Shown here: one piece after another, positions 1 to 7,237 of the stretch | How positions within the stretch are numbered: position 1 is the first letter of the stretch | Layout of the letters: each line of letters starts with the position of its first letter | Source of the DNA: Vulcanimicrobium winogradskyi | GTDB taxonomy: Bacteria; Vulcanimicrobiota; Vulcanimicrobiia; Vulcanimicrobiales; Vulcanimicrobiaceae | Reading direction: 5' to 3' | Length of the DNA: 64,000 bases | NCBI GenBank assembly: GCA_003134965.1 | Contig: PLDA01000002.1 | Location: 310,001 to 374,000 of the forward strand | Notes under the pieces: model-generated | Databases searched by the model: none | The model's input: only the letters and a program-made list of their open reading frames with translations | Told to the model about the DNA's origin: nothing | Position numbers and translations under genes: made by a program

Positions 1-197
1 AGCGTCTTGAGGCTCTCGCCGGCGGTGTCGCCGAGCATCGCGCCGTTGAGCGTGATGCGGACGGCGCGGCGGCCCAGGTCCTGGAGGAAGTCGCCTTCGA
101 GCGCGGGGACGCCGTGCGTCTCGACCGCTTCGGCGTCGTCGCTCTCGATCTCCTGAACCTGCTCCAGCTCGACCCCGTCGAGCAGCGGCCGCGCCAT
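1..197 (-). CDS. DNA-circularisation-N-like tail hub protein, partial
   Basis: Only the first 65 codons are in the window; the gene runs off the left edge. The ATG at 195-197 follows a GGAGCGAGG Shine-Dalgarno that overlaps the stop of the upstream gene. The N-terminus (MARPLLDGVELEQVQEI, then a GDFLQDLGRR segment) is clearly paralogous to the complete protein at 656-1201 (MRPMLDDLELTQVQEV, then GSILQNLGRR). That family resembles the N-terminal domain of Mu-type DNA circularisation/tail hub proteins, which connect tube and baseplate. The family call is by motif recognition only. Its last position in the leftward structural operon fits a hub or spike-linked component. Confidence 0.55.
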   Translation of the reverse strand, partial: MARPLLDGVELEQVQEIESDDAEAVETHGVPALEGDFLQDLGRRAVRITLNGAMLGDTAGESLKT

Positions 198-207
198 CCT
201 CGCTCCG

Positions 208-639
208 TTACTTGTTGATAGCGGTCAGCAGGTTGACGACGTCGGTCAGCGCCTGGAGGATCTTCGTCTTCAGGTCACCGATGAGCTTCTCCATTCCGCC
301 GATAGCGTCGACCGCGGCTTCCGCTTGGGTGATCGTCGGCTGCTCGGACGGGAGCAGGGTCTGCGTCACGGTGAGCAGCGTCTTCGCGGCTGCAGCGAAC
401 GCCGTGATCTGGAACAGCTTTTTCTGGACGTCCGGCAATACGGAGATCGCATTGATCTCCTCTTCGAGCTTGTTCATCAGGGTGATCAGGCTGGTGATCG
501 CGTTCCCGACCTGAGGACCGATGAGTTTGAGGGCCGTGACCACCGTTTGGAGGTCGGTTTGATTTTTCGTCAAGAAGTCTTCGAACGTCGCGAGCGCGGT
601 GTCGAGGTCTTGATAGACGGTACTGGTGATATCGGCCAT
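208..639 (-). CDS. Small helical structural-operon protein, function unknown
   Basis: A 143-residue protein of the leftward tail operon. Sequence is almost entirely predicted amphipathic helix with Leu/Ile/Thr heptad-like spacing (TALKLIGPQVGNAITSLI, LNKLEEEINAI-type stretches) and no Cys, so a coiled-coil or helical-bundle role is likely. ATG at 639 is preceded by GGAGCC. It lies between two paralogous hub-like genes with 10-16 base spacings, so it is probably co-expressed and part of the particle, perhaps a linker or chaperone of the hub proteins. I do not recognise the family. The partner idea is inference from position. Confidence 0.6.
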   Translation of the reverse strand: MADITSTVYQDLDTALATFEDFLTKNQTDLQTVVTALKLIGPQVGNAITSLITLMNKLEEEINAISVLPDVQKKLFQITAFAAAAKTLLTVTQTLLPSEQPTITQAEAAVDAIGGMEKLIGDLKTKILQALTDVVNLLTAINK

Positions 640-655
640 GATACGGCTCCGAACG

Positions 656-1201
656 TTAGTGCTGGGAGAGTGCTTTGTTGAACGCTTGCAGGCGTGAGAG
701 CAGATCGGTGAACGTCGTCACGAAAGGCTCCAAGCCCGACTCCAGCGCCGGTATCGCCGCCAAGCCGGCGACGAGCCCTTTGGTGAGGTTCTTCGCGTCG
801 TCGACGATGTTCGTGTCGAGCGCGCTCGTGTCGGCGGCCTCTTTCGGTTTGATGAACTCCCGCAGCACGACCGTGTACGCGAAGCGCTCCGGCTTGCCGG
901 CGAGGTCGGTCAGTTTCAGGTCGTCGATCAGAACGAGATCGAGCTTGGCGTCGGCGATGATGTCGGCGGTGAACGGAACCGGCTGCGCCGCGCGAAACTT
1001 CGCTTCGATCTTGCCGGCGAAGTCGCTCGCGCCGGGACCGGAGACAACACCGCGCACGACCAGCCGCGTCGGGCGCCGGCCGAGGTTCTGCAGGATGCTG
1101 CCCGACATCCCCGGCGGCTTGTGCTCGGGCAGCGCGCGCAGGTCGTAGGTGGTGACTTCCTGCACCTGCGTGAGCTCCAGATCGTCAAGCATCGGCCTCA
1201 T
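656..1201 (-). CDS. DNA-circularisation-N-like tail/baseplate hub protein
   Basis: 181 residues from ATG 1201, which has GAGG about 13 bases upstream. N-terminal half contains the pattern typical of DNA circularisation N-terminal (Mu gpN-like) proteins: GSILQNLGRRPTRLVVRG, then a GxxASDFAGKIEAKF segment, then VLIDDLKLTDLAGKPERF and a closing YTVVLREF strand. The C-terminal about 60 residues are helical. In contractile tails this protein lies after the tape-measure gene and forms part of the tube-proximal hub. A paralogous start is seen again at 1-197, so the operon carries two related hub proteins. Reading the frame further upstream is possible but would overlap the neighbouring gene, so the shorter start is preferred. 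Confidence 0.6.
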   Translation of the reverse strand: MRPMLDDLELTQVQEVTTYDLRALPEHKPPGMSGSILQNLGRRPTRLVVRGVVSGPGASDFAGKIEAKFRAAQPVPFTADIIADAKLDLVLIDDLKLTDLAGKPERFAYTVVLREFIKPKEAADTSALDTNIVDDAKNLTKGLVAGLAAIPALESGLEPFVTTFTDLLSRLQAFNKALSQH

Positions 1202-1220
1202 CGTCGCTTCGATCCTCGCG

Positions 1221-2795
1221 CTAGACGTCGATGCCGTTGCGGCGCGCCTGCTCGAGCAGGATCCGCTCGATCTTGGCGGAGAGCAGATCGAGATCGTCCT
1301 CGTCGTCGCGCGCCGGCGCGGTCGCGCGCTCGCTCGCAGGAGCGGTGGCCGCGGCGAGCGCCGGCGCCGCGAACGCGCGCGCCCATTCGAACGGCGGAAG
1401 CGACGGAGCGTCCCCGAGCGGCGGAAACGCCGGCGCGGCGGCAGACGGGGCGGCGACCGGCGGCGCCTCGGCGATGGCGCCCGCGTGCGGAGCATCGTGC
1501 ACCGGCGGGCCGTCGTGCGAGGCGGAGCGCGCTGTGCGGTTCGTGCGCAGCGCATCATACGACGCGCCGCGCGCAGCGGCGTGTGCGCGGGTTTCGTCGG
1601 GTAACGTGCCGCGCGGCGCGGCGCGCACGGTCCGTGCAGGCGCGGCGGGTCGCGTCGATGACGCACCCGTGCTCGCGGACGCGAGGTGCTCGAGCAGCGC
1701 AGCCGGTGCGGCCGGGCCGAGCGGCGAGCGCCCCCAATCGCGCTCGACCGATGTATCCGAGCTCCCGGCGGCGCGCGAGCGCTCCTGCGAGTCCAGCGCG
1801 CTCGCGCGTGCGAGGATGCGCGCGCGCAGCGAGCTCGTCGCGAGCGACGGCGCCGCGAACGCCGTTGCGGCCACATCAGACATATCGAATGCCGCGTTGC
1901 CGCGCACGTTGCGGAACCTCGTCGCCGGCGCAGGCCGCGGCGTGAAACGCGGCGCGGCGTGCGCGCTATGCGGCAGAAGGCCTGCGTCCGCAGCCGGACG
2001 AGCGCTCGCGACCCTGTCGTTCGCGCGCAGCGTACTGCCGGCGCGGTTCGCGCGACCCATCATAGGCGGTTCACGCGGACGCTCCGCGCGCGACAGCGCT
2101 CGCGCGGATTCGGCGCGAGACCCCTTCGCGGGCTGCCCGGCGACGGAGTCGCGCAGCACGAGCCGTTCGAGCAGAGCGTGCGGCGCCGTGGGCGGGAACG
2201 CGAGCGCTTCCGGAACCACGGGCGCGGCGACGACCGCTTCCGACGCCTGGTTTGCGGCCGGGAGAGCGCGTTTCGCCGAGGCGGTATCCCCAACGACGGA
2301 CGAGCCGTTCGTGGCGCGCGCCCGCCCGGACGGATCGACGGCGGGCGCGTCGAGCGCGGGCGTGCTGCGGGCATCCGGCGCGGACGGCCGCGCTCCGACC
2401 GGCCGGCGCATCGCAACCGCGGGCAACGTTGGTACGCCGCGCGCGCGGTGCTTCAGCATCGCCGGCGACGGCACGCGGTTCGGTGCAGGTCTCGCGAACG
2501 GCGGGAACGCCGGGCGGCGTTCGCCGGCGCGCGGCAGATCGGCCGGTGCGCTGCGCCGTCGCGGCGCGCTTTCGTCCGCGTCGTCGCGCGCCGCGCCGAG
2601 CTGCGCGACCGCGTCGGCCAGCGCGCGCCCGAACAGCGGCCCCTCGTTCAGCTGCGGCGCCACTTGCGCGAAGCGGTTCGGCCACGCGCTGCGGATTGCC
2701 AGCGTGCGCAGCCGCGACGCCGCGGCCGCCGTGCTGCGGCGCCAGCGCTGCGGCGCGCACCCGCCTGCGAGCAGGTGCGCGCACTGCGTCGTCAT
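1221..2795 (-). CDS. Pro/Ala/Arg-rich low-complexity protein in tape-measure position
   Basis: 524 residues. ATG 2795 overlaps the TGA of the upstream gene (ATGA, 2792-2795), implying translational coupling; the frame is also open a further 37 codons upstream. Composition is dominated by Ala, Pro, Arg and Ser with no obvious fold, except a C-terminal acidic/helical stretch (DLDLLSAKIERILLEQARR, then NGIDV) that looks like a conserved docking helix. In Mu/P2-type tails the gene between the tail chaperone and the circularisation protein is the tape measure; this protein sits in that slot but lacks the long hydrophobic helical character of normal tape measures. It could be a scaffold, a cargo-related protein or an aberrant tape measure. 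Function is unknown. Confidence 0.5.
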   Translation of the reverse strand: MTTQCAHLLAGGCAPQRWRRSTAAAASRLRTLAIRSAWPNRFAQVAPQLNEGPLFGRALADAVAQLGAARDDADESAPRRRSAPADLPRAGERRPAFPPFARPAPNRVPSPAMLKHRARGVPTLPAVAMRRPVGARPSAPDARSTPALDAPAVDPSGRARATNGSSVVGDTASAKRALPAANQASEAVVAAPVVPEALAFPPTAPHALLERLVLRDSVAGQPAKGSRAESARALSRAERPREPPMMGRANRAGSTLRANDRVASARPAADAGLLPHSAHAAPRFTPRPAPATRFRNVRGNAAFDMSDVAATAFAAPSLATSSLRARILARASALDSQERSRAAGSSDTSVERDWGRSPLGPAAPAALLEHLASASTGASSTRPAAPARTVRAAPRGTLPDETRAHAAARGASYDALRTNRTARSASHDGPPVHDAPHAGAIAEAPPVAAPSAAAPAFPPLGDAPSLPPFEWARAFAAPALAAATAPASERATAPARDDEDDLDLLSAKIERILLEQARRNGIDV

Positions 2796-3259
2796 CGGCC
2801 CTCGCCGCCGCCGCGCATCATCTCGAGGTACAGCAGGATCTGTCCGATCGTCATCCCGCTGACCTGTTCGGGGGTCCAGCCGAACTCTTTGGCGAGAACG
2901 AAGCACGCCTTCGCGAGCGGCGCTTGCACGAGCTCTTCGAGCGCGTTCTGCGGCGTATCGATCCCGCTGATCGCGTTGATGCGGTCGACCAGAAAGCGCG
3001 CCAGCCCGGCGGGCATCGCCGCGATCTGCTCGGCACGCAGCGCCGGCTCGACGACGGCCTGCTGGATCATCAGCGCCGCCGAGAGGCCCTCGTCGTCGCG
3101 CACCGCGCCGGCGATCAGCTGCAGGTCGCGCACGGTGAGCGGGCGCACGGTGACCTGCGCGTCCGCTGCGCCGTCGGCTTGGTGCAGCAGCTCGAGCGGG
3201 ATGTCGACGACCTGCGTCGCCGAGCCGCCGGCGAGCAGTTGTTCGAGCGAGAGCGACAC
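2792..3259 (-). CDS. Tail assembly chaperone-like protein
   Basis: 155 residues, GTG start at 3259. Contains helical segments VTVRPLTVRDLQLIAGAV and a C-terminal FGWTPEQVSGMTIGQILLY stretch ending in a Gly-rich tail. Phage tail-assembly chaperones (gpE, gpG, Mu gp41) occupy exactly this position, between tube and tape measure, and have similar size and a conserved 'Trp-Thr-x-x-(x)-(V/I)' helix near the end. The assignment rests mainly on gene order and general resemblance. Its 3' end overlaps the next gene by 4 bases. The downstream frame is open across the last ~110 bases of this gene, so a programmed frameshift product as in G/GT is conceivable, but I see no classical A- or T-run slippery site. 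Confidence 0.45.
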   Translation of the reverse strand: MSLSLEQLLAGGSATQVVDIPLELLHQADGAADAQVTVRPLTVRDLQLIAGAVRDDEGLSAALMIQQAVVEPALRAEQIAAMPAGLARFLVDRINAISGIDTPQNALEELVQAPLAKACFVLAKEFGWTPEQVSGMTIGQILLYLEMMRGGGEGR

Positions 3260-3278
3260 CGCCGCGAATGCTCCGGCC

Positions 3279-3836
3279 TTACGTGAACGTCGGCGTCAAG
3301 CCGGCGTCGTTGATGCTGATCGTGAGCCCCTTGAACGTGACGTTCTCCATCACGAACCCCTCTTCGGGGATCGCCTGCACCCAGTTCTCGAGCTTCACGC
3401 CGTCGACGACCAGCTCGCACTGCGCGGGCGGCGTGGTGCCGCCCGACGACGCGGCGGCGGTGGCCGGATCGTTGAGGTCGAGCTTGAGCTGAAAGACCGG
3501 TTGGACGTACGGCTCGTTCTGGCGCGCGGCGAGCGCGCCTTTGCCGAGCAGCAGGTACAGCAGCTGACCGTTGACGTACGCGCGGCCCAGCTTGCCGCTG
3601 ATGCGGATGTCGCCAGGATGGAGCGAGACCGCGTGCCGCCGCCCGATCTCGTGAAACTCCTCGAGCGCGGTCTGCACGTACACCTCGACGTTGGTGACGC
3701 GCGCGATCACGGGCGCCGTGGCGTTGGTCGGGTTGTACGTGGTGAACACCGCGCCGGCGTGCGCGCCCTCGGGCGTTCCCGTGTTGGCGCTCAGCGTGAG
3801 CGTCCCGTTCTTTCCGGTGAAGACGTTGTCGGCCAT
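3279..3836 (-). CDS. Contractile tail tube protein
   Basis: 185 residues; ATG 3836 has AAGGAG at good spacing. Beta-rich sequence opening with a tube-like MADNVFTGKNGTLTLSAN strand pair, then IARVTNVEVYVQTALEEF, a GKLGRAYVNGQLLYLLL segment and a long final sheet ending TISINDAGLTPTFT. Size, composition and position immediately downstream of the sheath gene match inner-tube (gp19/Hcp-like) proteins that form the rigid tube inside the contractile sheath. A Pro/Ala/Thr insertion (about residues 125-140) is not typical. 14 bases separate it from the sheath stop. Confidence 0.7.
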   Translation of the reverse strand: MADNVFTGKNGTLTLSANTGTPEGAHAGAVFTTYNPTNATAPVIARVTNVEVYVQTALEEFHEIGRRHAVSLHPGDIRISGKLGRAYVNGQLLYLLLGKGALAARQNEPYVQPVFQLKLDLNDPATAAASSGGTTPPAQCELVVDGVKLENWVQAIPEEGFVMENVTFKGLTISINDAGLTPTFT

Positions 3837-3850
3837 CGCTGGAACACTCC

Positions 3851-5578
3851 TTACTGCAGGAACATGGTGACTTGGATGAAGTCGATGCTGAAGACCGGCC
3901 GGAGCGTCATCGTGACGTTGACGATCCCTCGGATCTCCTCCGCGCGCGTCGCCGTGACGCTGACGTCGTAGCTCTCGAGCATCTCGTCCTGCACCATCCC
4001 GGCGAGGAAGCTGCGGAGCGTCGCCGCGAGCGCGCTGCGCACGCGCTCGTTGTTCAGCAGGCCGATGTACGGGTCGGCCGCGGAGCGCACGCCGTACTTG
4101 GCGTAGTCGACGATGCGCCGGGTCGTGATCTGCGCGAACGCGCCGCCGGTCGTCGTCGTGATCCCGCGGACGACGTGGAAGCCTTGCTTCTGCTCGAGCG
4201 CGAGGACGCGGTTCTCGACCAGCAGCGTGAGGTGCGCGGCGTCGAAGTGCGTCTCGAGGTCGTCGACCGCGAGCGTCTTGTTGGTCGGGCTCGCCTGCGG
4301 CGGAAGGCTGCTGAGCAGCCCGGCGAACGCGGCCGCCGTGTACGCACCCGGCAGCGTCACCTCGGTCCCGGTGGGCACGTCGGTCGTCTTCATCCCCGGC
4401 GCGACGAAGATCACGCGGTCGCTGTCGAGGTTGTGCCCGATGATCTGATCGAACGAGGTCTCGAGCTGGTTTTGCTGCATCAGCCTGGAGCCGACGACGG
4501 CGATCCGGTCGCGCTTGATGGCGTCGGTCGAAGCCTTCTGCACGTCCGCGTCGAGCCGGTTCCCGAAGCTGTCGTCCTGCCCCGCGGCGACGATGATGTG
4601 CGCCTGCTGGTTGAGGAGCGCGTCGAGACCGGCTTGGTAGTCCGCCGCGATCTCGCCGTTCGTGCCGCCCTTGAAGGCGGCGAAGACGGGCGGCGAGTTC
4701 GGCGGCTGCGCCGTCACCGCCGGAAGATCGTCCGGTTTCGTACCGGCCGCCGCGGTGGCCCAGGCCGATCCGGTCTGTGGGTCGTTGATCTGCGCGACGA
4801 GGTCCGTTCCGTCGACGACCGTGTAGGTCTCCTGCGCGCGATCGAGCTGCAGCGTGACGGTCTTCGCATTGGTCGCGTCGACCGCGTACGACACGTAGAC
4901 CTTATCCGATTGCGCGACGAAGTCGCCGAGCGTGACGGTCCCGCCCGCGAACACAGCCGCACCGGCTCCCGGCACGCCGCTGGGGATGACGGTCAGCGTC
5001 TGCGTCGTTCCGCTCGCGTCGTTGTGGTGCGTAACGCGATTGCGCGCGCTCTGCTTCGGCGTGCGCCCGAGCGGCAATGCGGTTCCGCCGACAGTGTCTG
5101 CCCCGGGCGACACGTCTTGGTTGCGCACGTAGGCGTCCTGCTGCGCTGCAGCGACGTTGACGCCCAGCCCGTCGTTCGCCCACGTTCCCTCCGACTTGGC
5201 GGTCAGCGTCGCGCTGGTCATTCCGCCCGTCGCCGCCGGGACGACGTACGTCGCACTCACGGCCTTGGCCGCCGTCGTCGTATCCGCGACGCGCACGGCG
5301 TACACGATGTTGCCGCCGAAGTTGAATGCGAGCTCGAGCGCGCGCGTGAGCGTCAGTTCGTTGTCGCGCTTCTTGAGCGTCGACGGGTCGATCCAGGAGT
5401 CGTACGCGTAGAAGGTCTGCAGCGCGTCCTGCATGCTGCCGAGCAGCTGCGGGACGCCGATCGGGCCCTTCGCCGCCGTGCCGATCACGCCGATGTTGCC
5501 GACGGTGATCTGACCGGGAGCGATCAGCCCTTCGGGCCGCACGTCGATATAGGTGCCGGGTAGGATCATCTCGGCCAT
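3851..5578 (-). CDS. Contractile tail sheath protein
   Basis: 575 residues from ATG 5578, with AAGGAGAG about 10 bases upstream. The N-terminus MAEMILPGTYIDVRPEGL and the following GVIGTAAKGPIGVPQLL are hallmark sheath motifs (outward-facing PGVYI and GxxGxAxxGP). The C-terminus carries the conserved domain: VVRGITTTTG (the 'V.G.RT' region), RRIVDYAKYGVRSAADPYIG, NNERVRSALAATLRSFL, and terminal VTMTLRPVFSIDFIQVTMF. A large middle domain (about residues 140-330) is an insertion relative to minimal T6SS sheaths. The sheath stores elastic energy and contracts to drive the tube through target membranes. First recognisable structural gene of the leftward operon. Confidence 0.9.
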   Translation of the reverse strand: MAEMILPGTYIDVRPEGLIAPGQITVGNIGVIGTAAKGPIGVPQLLGSMQDALQTFYAYDSWIDPSTLKKRDNELTLTRALELAFNFGGNIVYAVRVADTTTAAKAVSATYVVPAATGGMTSATLTAKSEGTWANDGLGVNVAAAQQDAYVRNQDVSPGADTVGGTALPLGRTPKQSARNRVTHHNDASGTTQTLTVIPSGVPGAGAAVFAGGTVTLGDFVAQSDKVYVSYAVDATNAKTVTLQLDRAQETYTVVDGTDLVAQINDPQTGSAWATAAAGTKPDDLPAVTAQPPNSPPVFAAFKGGTNGEIAADYQAGLDALLNQQAHIIVAAGQDDSFGNRLDADVQKASTDAIKRDRIAVVGSRLMQQNQLETSFDQIIGHNLDSDRVIFVAPGMKTTDVPTGTEVTLPGAYTAAAFAGLLSSLPPQASPTNKTLAVDDLETHFDAAHLTLLVENRVLALEQKQGFHVVRGITTTTGGAFAQITTRRIVDYAKYGVRSAADPYIGLLNNERVRSALAATLRSFLAGMVQDEMLESYDVSVTATRAEEIRGIVNVTMTLRPVFSIDFIQVTMFLQ

Positions 5579-5592
5579 CTGTCCGTCTCTCC

Positions 5593-6564
5593 TTACTGTC
5601 CGCGCGCGGCGCGCATGTACATGACCGCGGTGTTGTCGAGCGGGGGTGGTTGATAGGCTACTTCGAGCCGGTCCTCGGGCCGCGGCAGCGCGATCCCCGC
5701 GCCGAGCGGGATCCGCCGGGGCTCGTACATGTCGGGCAAGAGGTCGTTGTTCCAATCGCCCATCGCGAAGTCGTTGCCGTCGTTGACGGCGATCGGGAGC
5801 GTGACGAAGTCGCCGAACGTCGCGAACGTGACGCTCGCGTGGCGCTGCGCCGGCGCCGGGCCGGCGACCGCGGTGAGAAAATCGGCGAGATTCGGATGCG
5901 TCGGTGGGAGGCCGACCGCGCCGTCGAACGTGCGCGTCACCGTGACGCTGCCGGTCGGCTTCACGCCCGGAACGAAGAGCAGCAGCGAGAGCGTGCCGGC
6001 CGTGAACGGGCCGCGCACGACGAGCGCCGGTGCATGCTCCTGGTCCCAGCGCGTCATCTCGTCGGTGACGAGCGTCTTCTCGCCGTCGATGTCGATCGGA
6101 ATCTGCGCGATCAAGCTGTCCGTGCCGGCGTCGGTGTACGCGTACTCGAACAGCACGCGGTAGTCGGCGTGCTTGCGCCACGCGGTCAGCGAGGGGATCA
6201 CCTCGGCCGGCGGCACGGCGTCGAGCGTGAACTTCAGGAAGCCCTTGCCCCACAGCGTGTCGGCGTCGACGGCGAGCTGCGAGGCGAGCGCGGTGACGTC
6301 GGTGTCGGCCTGCGCGGGATCCTGCGCCCACAGCTGAAAGCGCGTGACCGCGTCGACGCGGATCCCTTTGAGCTCGACGGCGGGAAATTCGCCGCGCGCC
6401 TCGGTGCCACGATAATTTCCCATCCCGGCGGTGCGTTCGGTCAGGCTCGTCACCGAGATCGTCGGGGCGGGCAGTGGTCCGGCGGGCGCCGGCAGATATG
6501 CGGACAGAATGCCGAGCATGGCTTGAACCGCGGTATCGAGCGTTGGCGCAGCGGGTGGCGGCAT
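5593..6564 (-). CDS. Structural protein upstream of sheath, function unknown
   Basis: 323 residues; ATG 6564 with AGGA upstream. It heads the leftward operon, next to the palindromic divergent promoter, and is followed 14 bases later by the sheath. Visible features: Pro-rich N-terminus, a beta-rich middle with RVDAVTRFQLWAQDPAQ and RWDQEHAPALVVRGPF, and a C-terminal PRPEDRLEVAYQPPPLDNT segment. No catalytic motif seen. Phage and CIS operons often carry a tail-terminator or tail-completion gene just before the sheath, and the size and beta content would fit that or a DUF4255-type adaptor (cap-like), but I cannot confirm the family. Confidence 0.55.
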   Translation of the reverse strand: MPPPAAPTLDTAVQAMLGILSAYLPAPAGPLPAPTISVTSLTERTAGMGNYRGTEARGEFPAVELKGIRVDAVTRFQLWAQDPAQADTDVTALASQLAVDADTLWGKGFLKFTLDAVPPAEVIPSLTAWRKHADYRVLFEYAYTDAGTDSLIAQIPIDIDGEKTLVTDEMTRWDQEHAPALVVRGPFTAGTLSLLLFVPGVKPTGSVTVTRTFDGAVGLPPTHPNLADFLTAVAGPAPAQRHASVTFATFGDFVTLPIAVNDGNDFAMGDWNNDLLPDMYEPRRIPLGAGIALPRPEDRLEVAYQPPPLDNTAVMYMRAARGQ

Positions 6565-6633
6565 CTGTTACGTTCCTGGGCTCATCCGGCGTGTGCGCTC
6601 CACACTACACGCGGCACGGCGCGCGGTCACTGT

Positions 6634-6680
6634 GGTAATCCCCAGTCGTAACGACGCGCGGCTTACGACTGGGGATTACC
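6634..6680. promoter_or_regulatory. Perfect 18-bp inverted repeat in divergent tail-operon promoter region
   Basis: Arm 1 at 6634-6651 (GGTAATCCCCAGTCGTAA) and arm 2 at 6663-6680 are exact reverse complements separated by an 11-base GC-rich spacer. It sits in the only intergenic region (6565-6751) between the two divergent structural operons. It could act as an operator for a dimeric regulator of both operons, or fold as a strong hairpin in a leader transcript; there is no U-tract, so a simple terminator is unlikely. What is seen is the repeat; its role is inference. Confidence 0.75.
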
Positions 6681-6751
6681 CTAGTGAGCGCGCGGCGTAC
6701 TTTCGCGTATGCTGTCTTGCGACACGGTGGATGCCCGTCGCGTGGAGATGC

Positions 6752-7237
6752 ATGGCCACAGCAGTTGAGCTATTCGGAGCGGATCTGAGACTGCTCGGGG
6801 ACTTGGAACGTCAGAACGATCGCGATGCGGGCAGCGACCTCTTCATCACGAAGCGCGCCGTCACGGCGTCCTTCGACAGCGACCCGATCGATCTGGAGAC
6901 GATCGCCGGGCGTGAGAACCTTCAGCAGGCGCTGCTGCTGCGGTTCGTGACGCGGCGCGGCGAGCTCGCGATCCTCGGCCATCCCGACTACGGCTCGCGT
7001 CTCTACGAGCTGATCGGCGAGCTCAACGACCAGACGCGGCGCAACCTCGCCAAGCTCTACACGCTCGAGGCGCTCGGCGCCGAGCCGCGGGTGAAGCGCG
7101 TTCTCTCGGTGACGGCGACGCAGAACCCGGCCGACCGCACGCGCGTCGACGTCGCGGTCAAGCTCATCGCGATCGACGGCCCGACGCCGCTCGACTTCGT
7201 CTTCGCGGTGTACTCCGGCGCTGCGGTCAGCCCGTGA
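6752..7237 (+). CDS. Baseplate wedge protein, GPW/gp25-like
   Basis: 161 residues; ATG 6752 preceded by GTGGAG. The C-terminal two thirds match the gp25/GpW lysozyme-like family: ENLQQALLLRFVTRRGELAI, then GHPDYGSRLYELIGE (the conserved 'P.YGs.L..ll' motif), and a final VAVKLIAIDGPTPLDFVF strand. gp25 proteins nucleate the sheath at the baseplate and are among the most conserved components of contractile systems. It is the first gene of the rightward operon and its TGA overlaps the GTG of the baseplate J gene. An upstream extension in frame would run through the palindrome and is rejected. Confidence 0.85.
   Translation: MATAVELFGADLRLLGDLERQNDRDAGSDLFITKRAVTASFDSDPIDLETIAGRENLQQALLLRFVTRRGELAILGHPDYGSRLYELIGELNDQTRRNLAKLYTLEALGAEPRVKRVLSVTATQNPADRTRVDVAVKLIAIDGPTPLDFVFAVYSGAAVSP

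Noticed and set aside
1686..3971. 761-codon plus-strand frame over sheath/tube/chaperone genes
   Set aside because: Antisense shadow with skewed Arg composition; structural genes on the minus strand have SD sites and family motifs.
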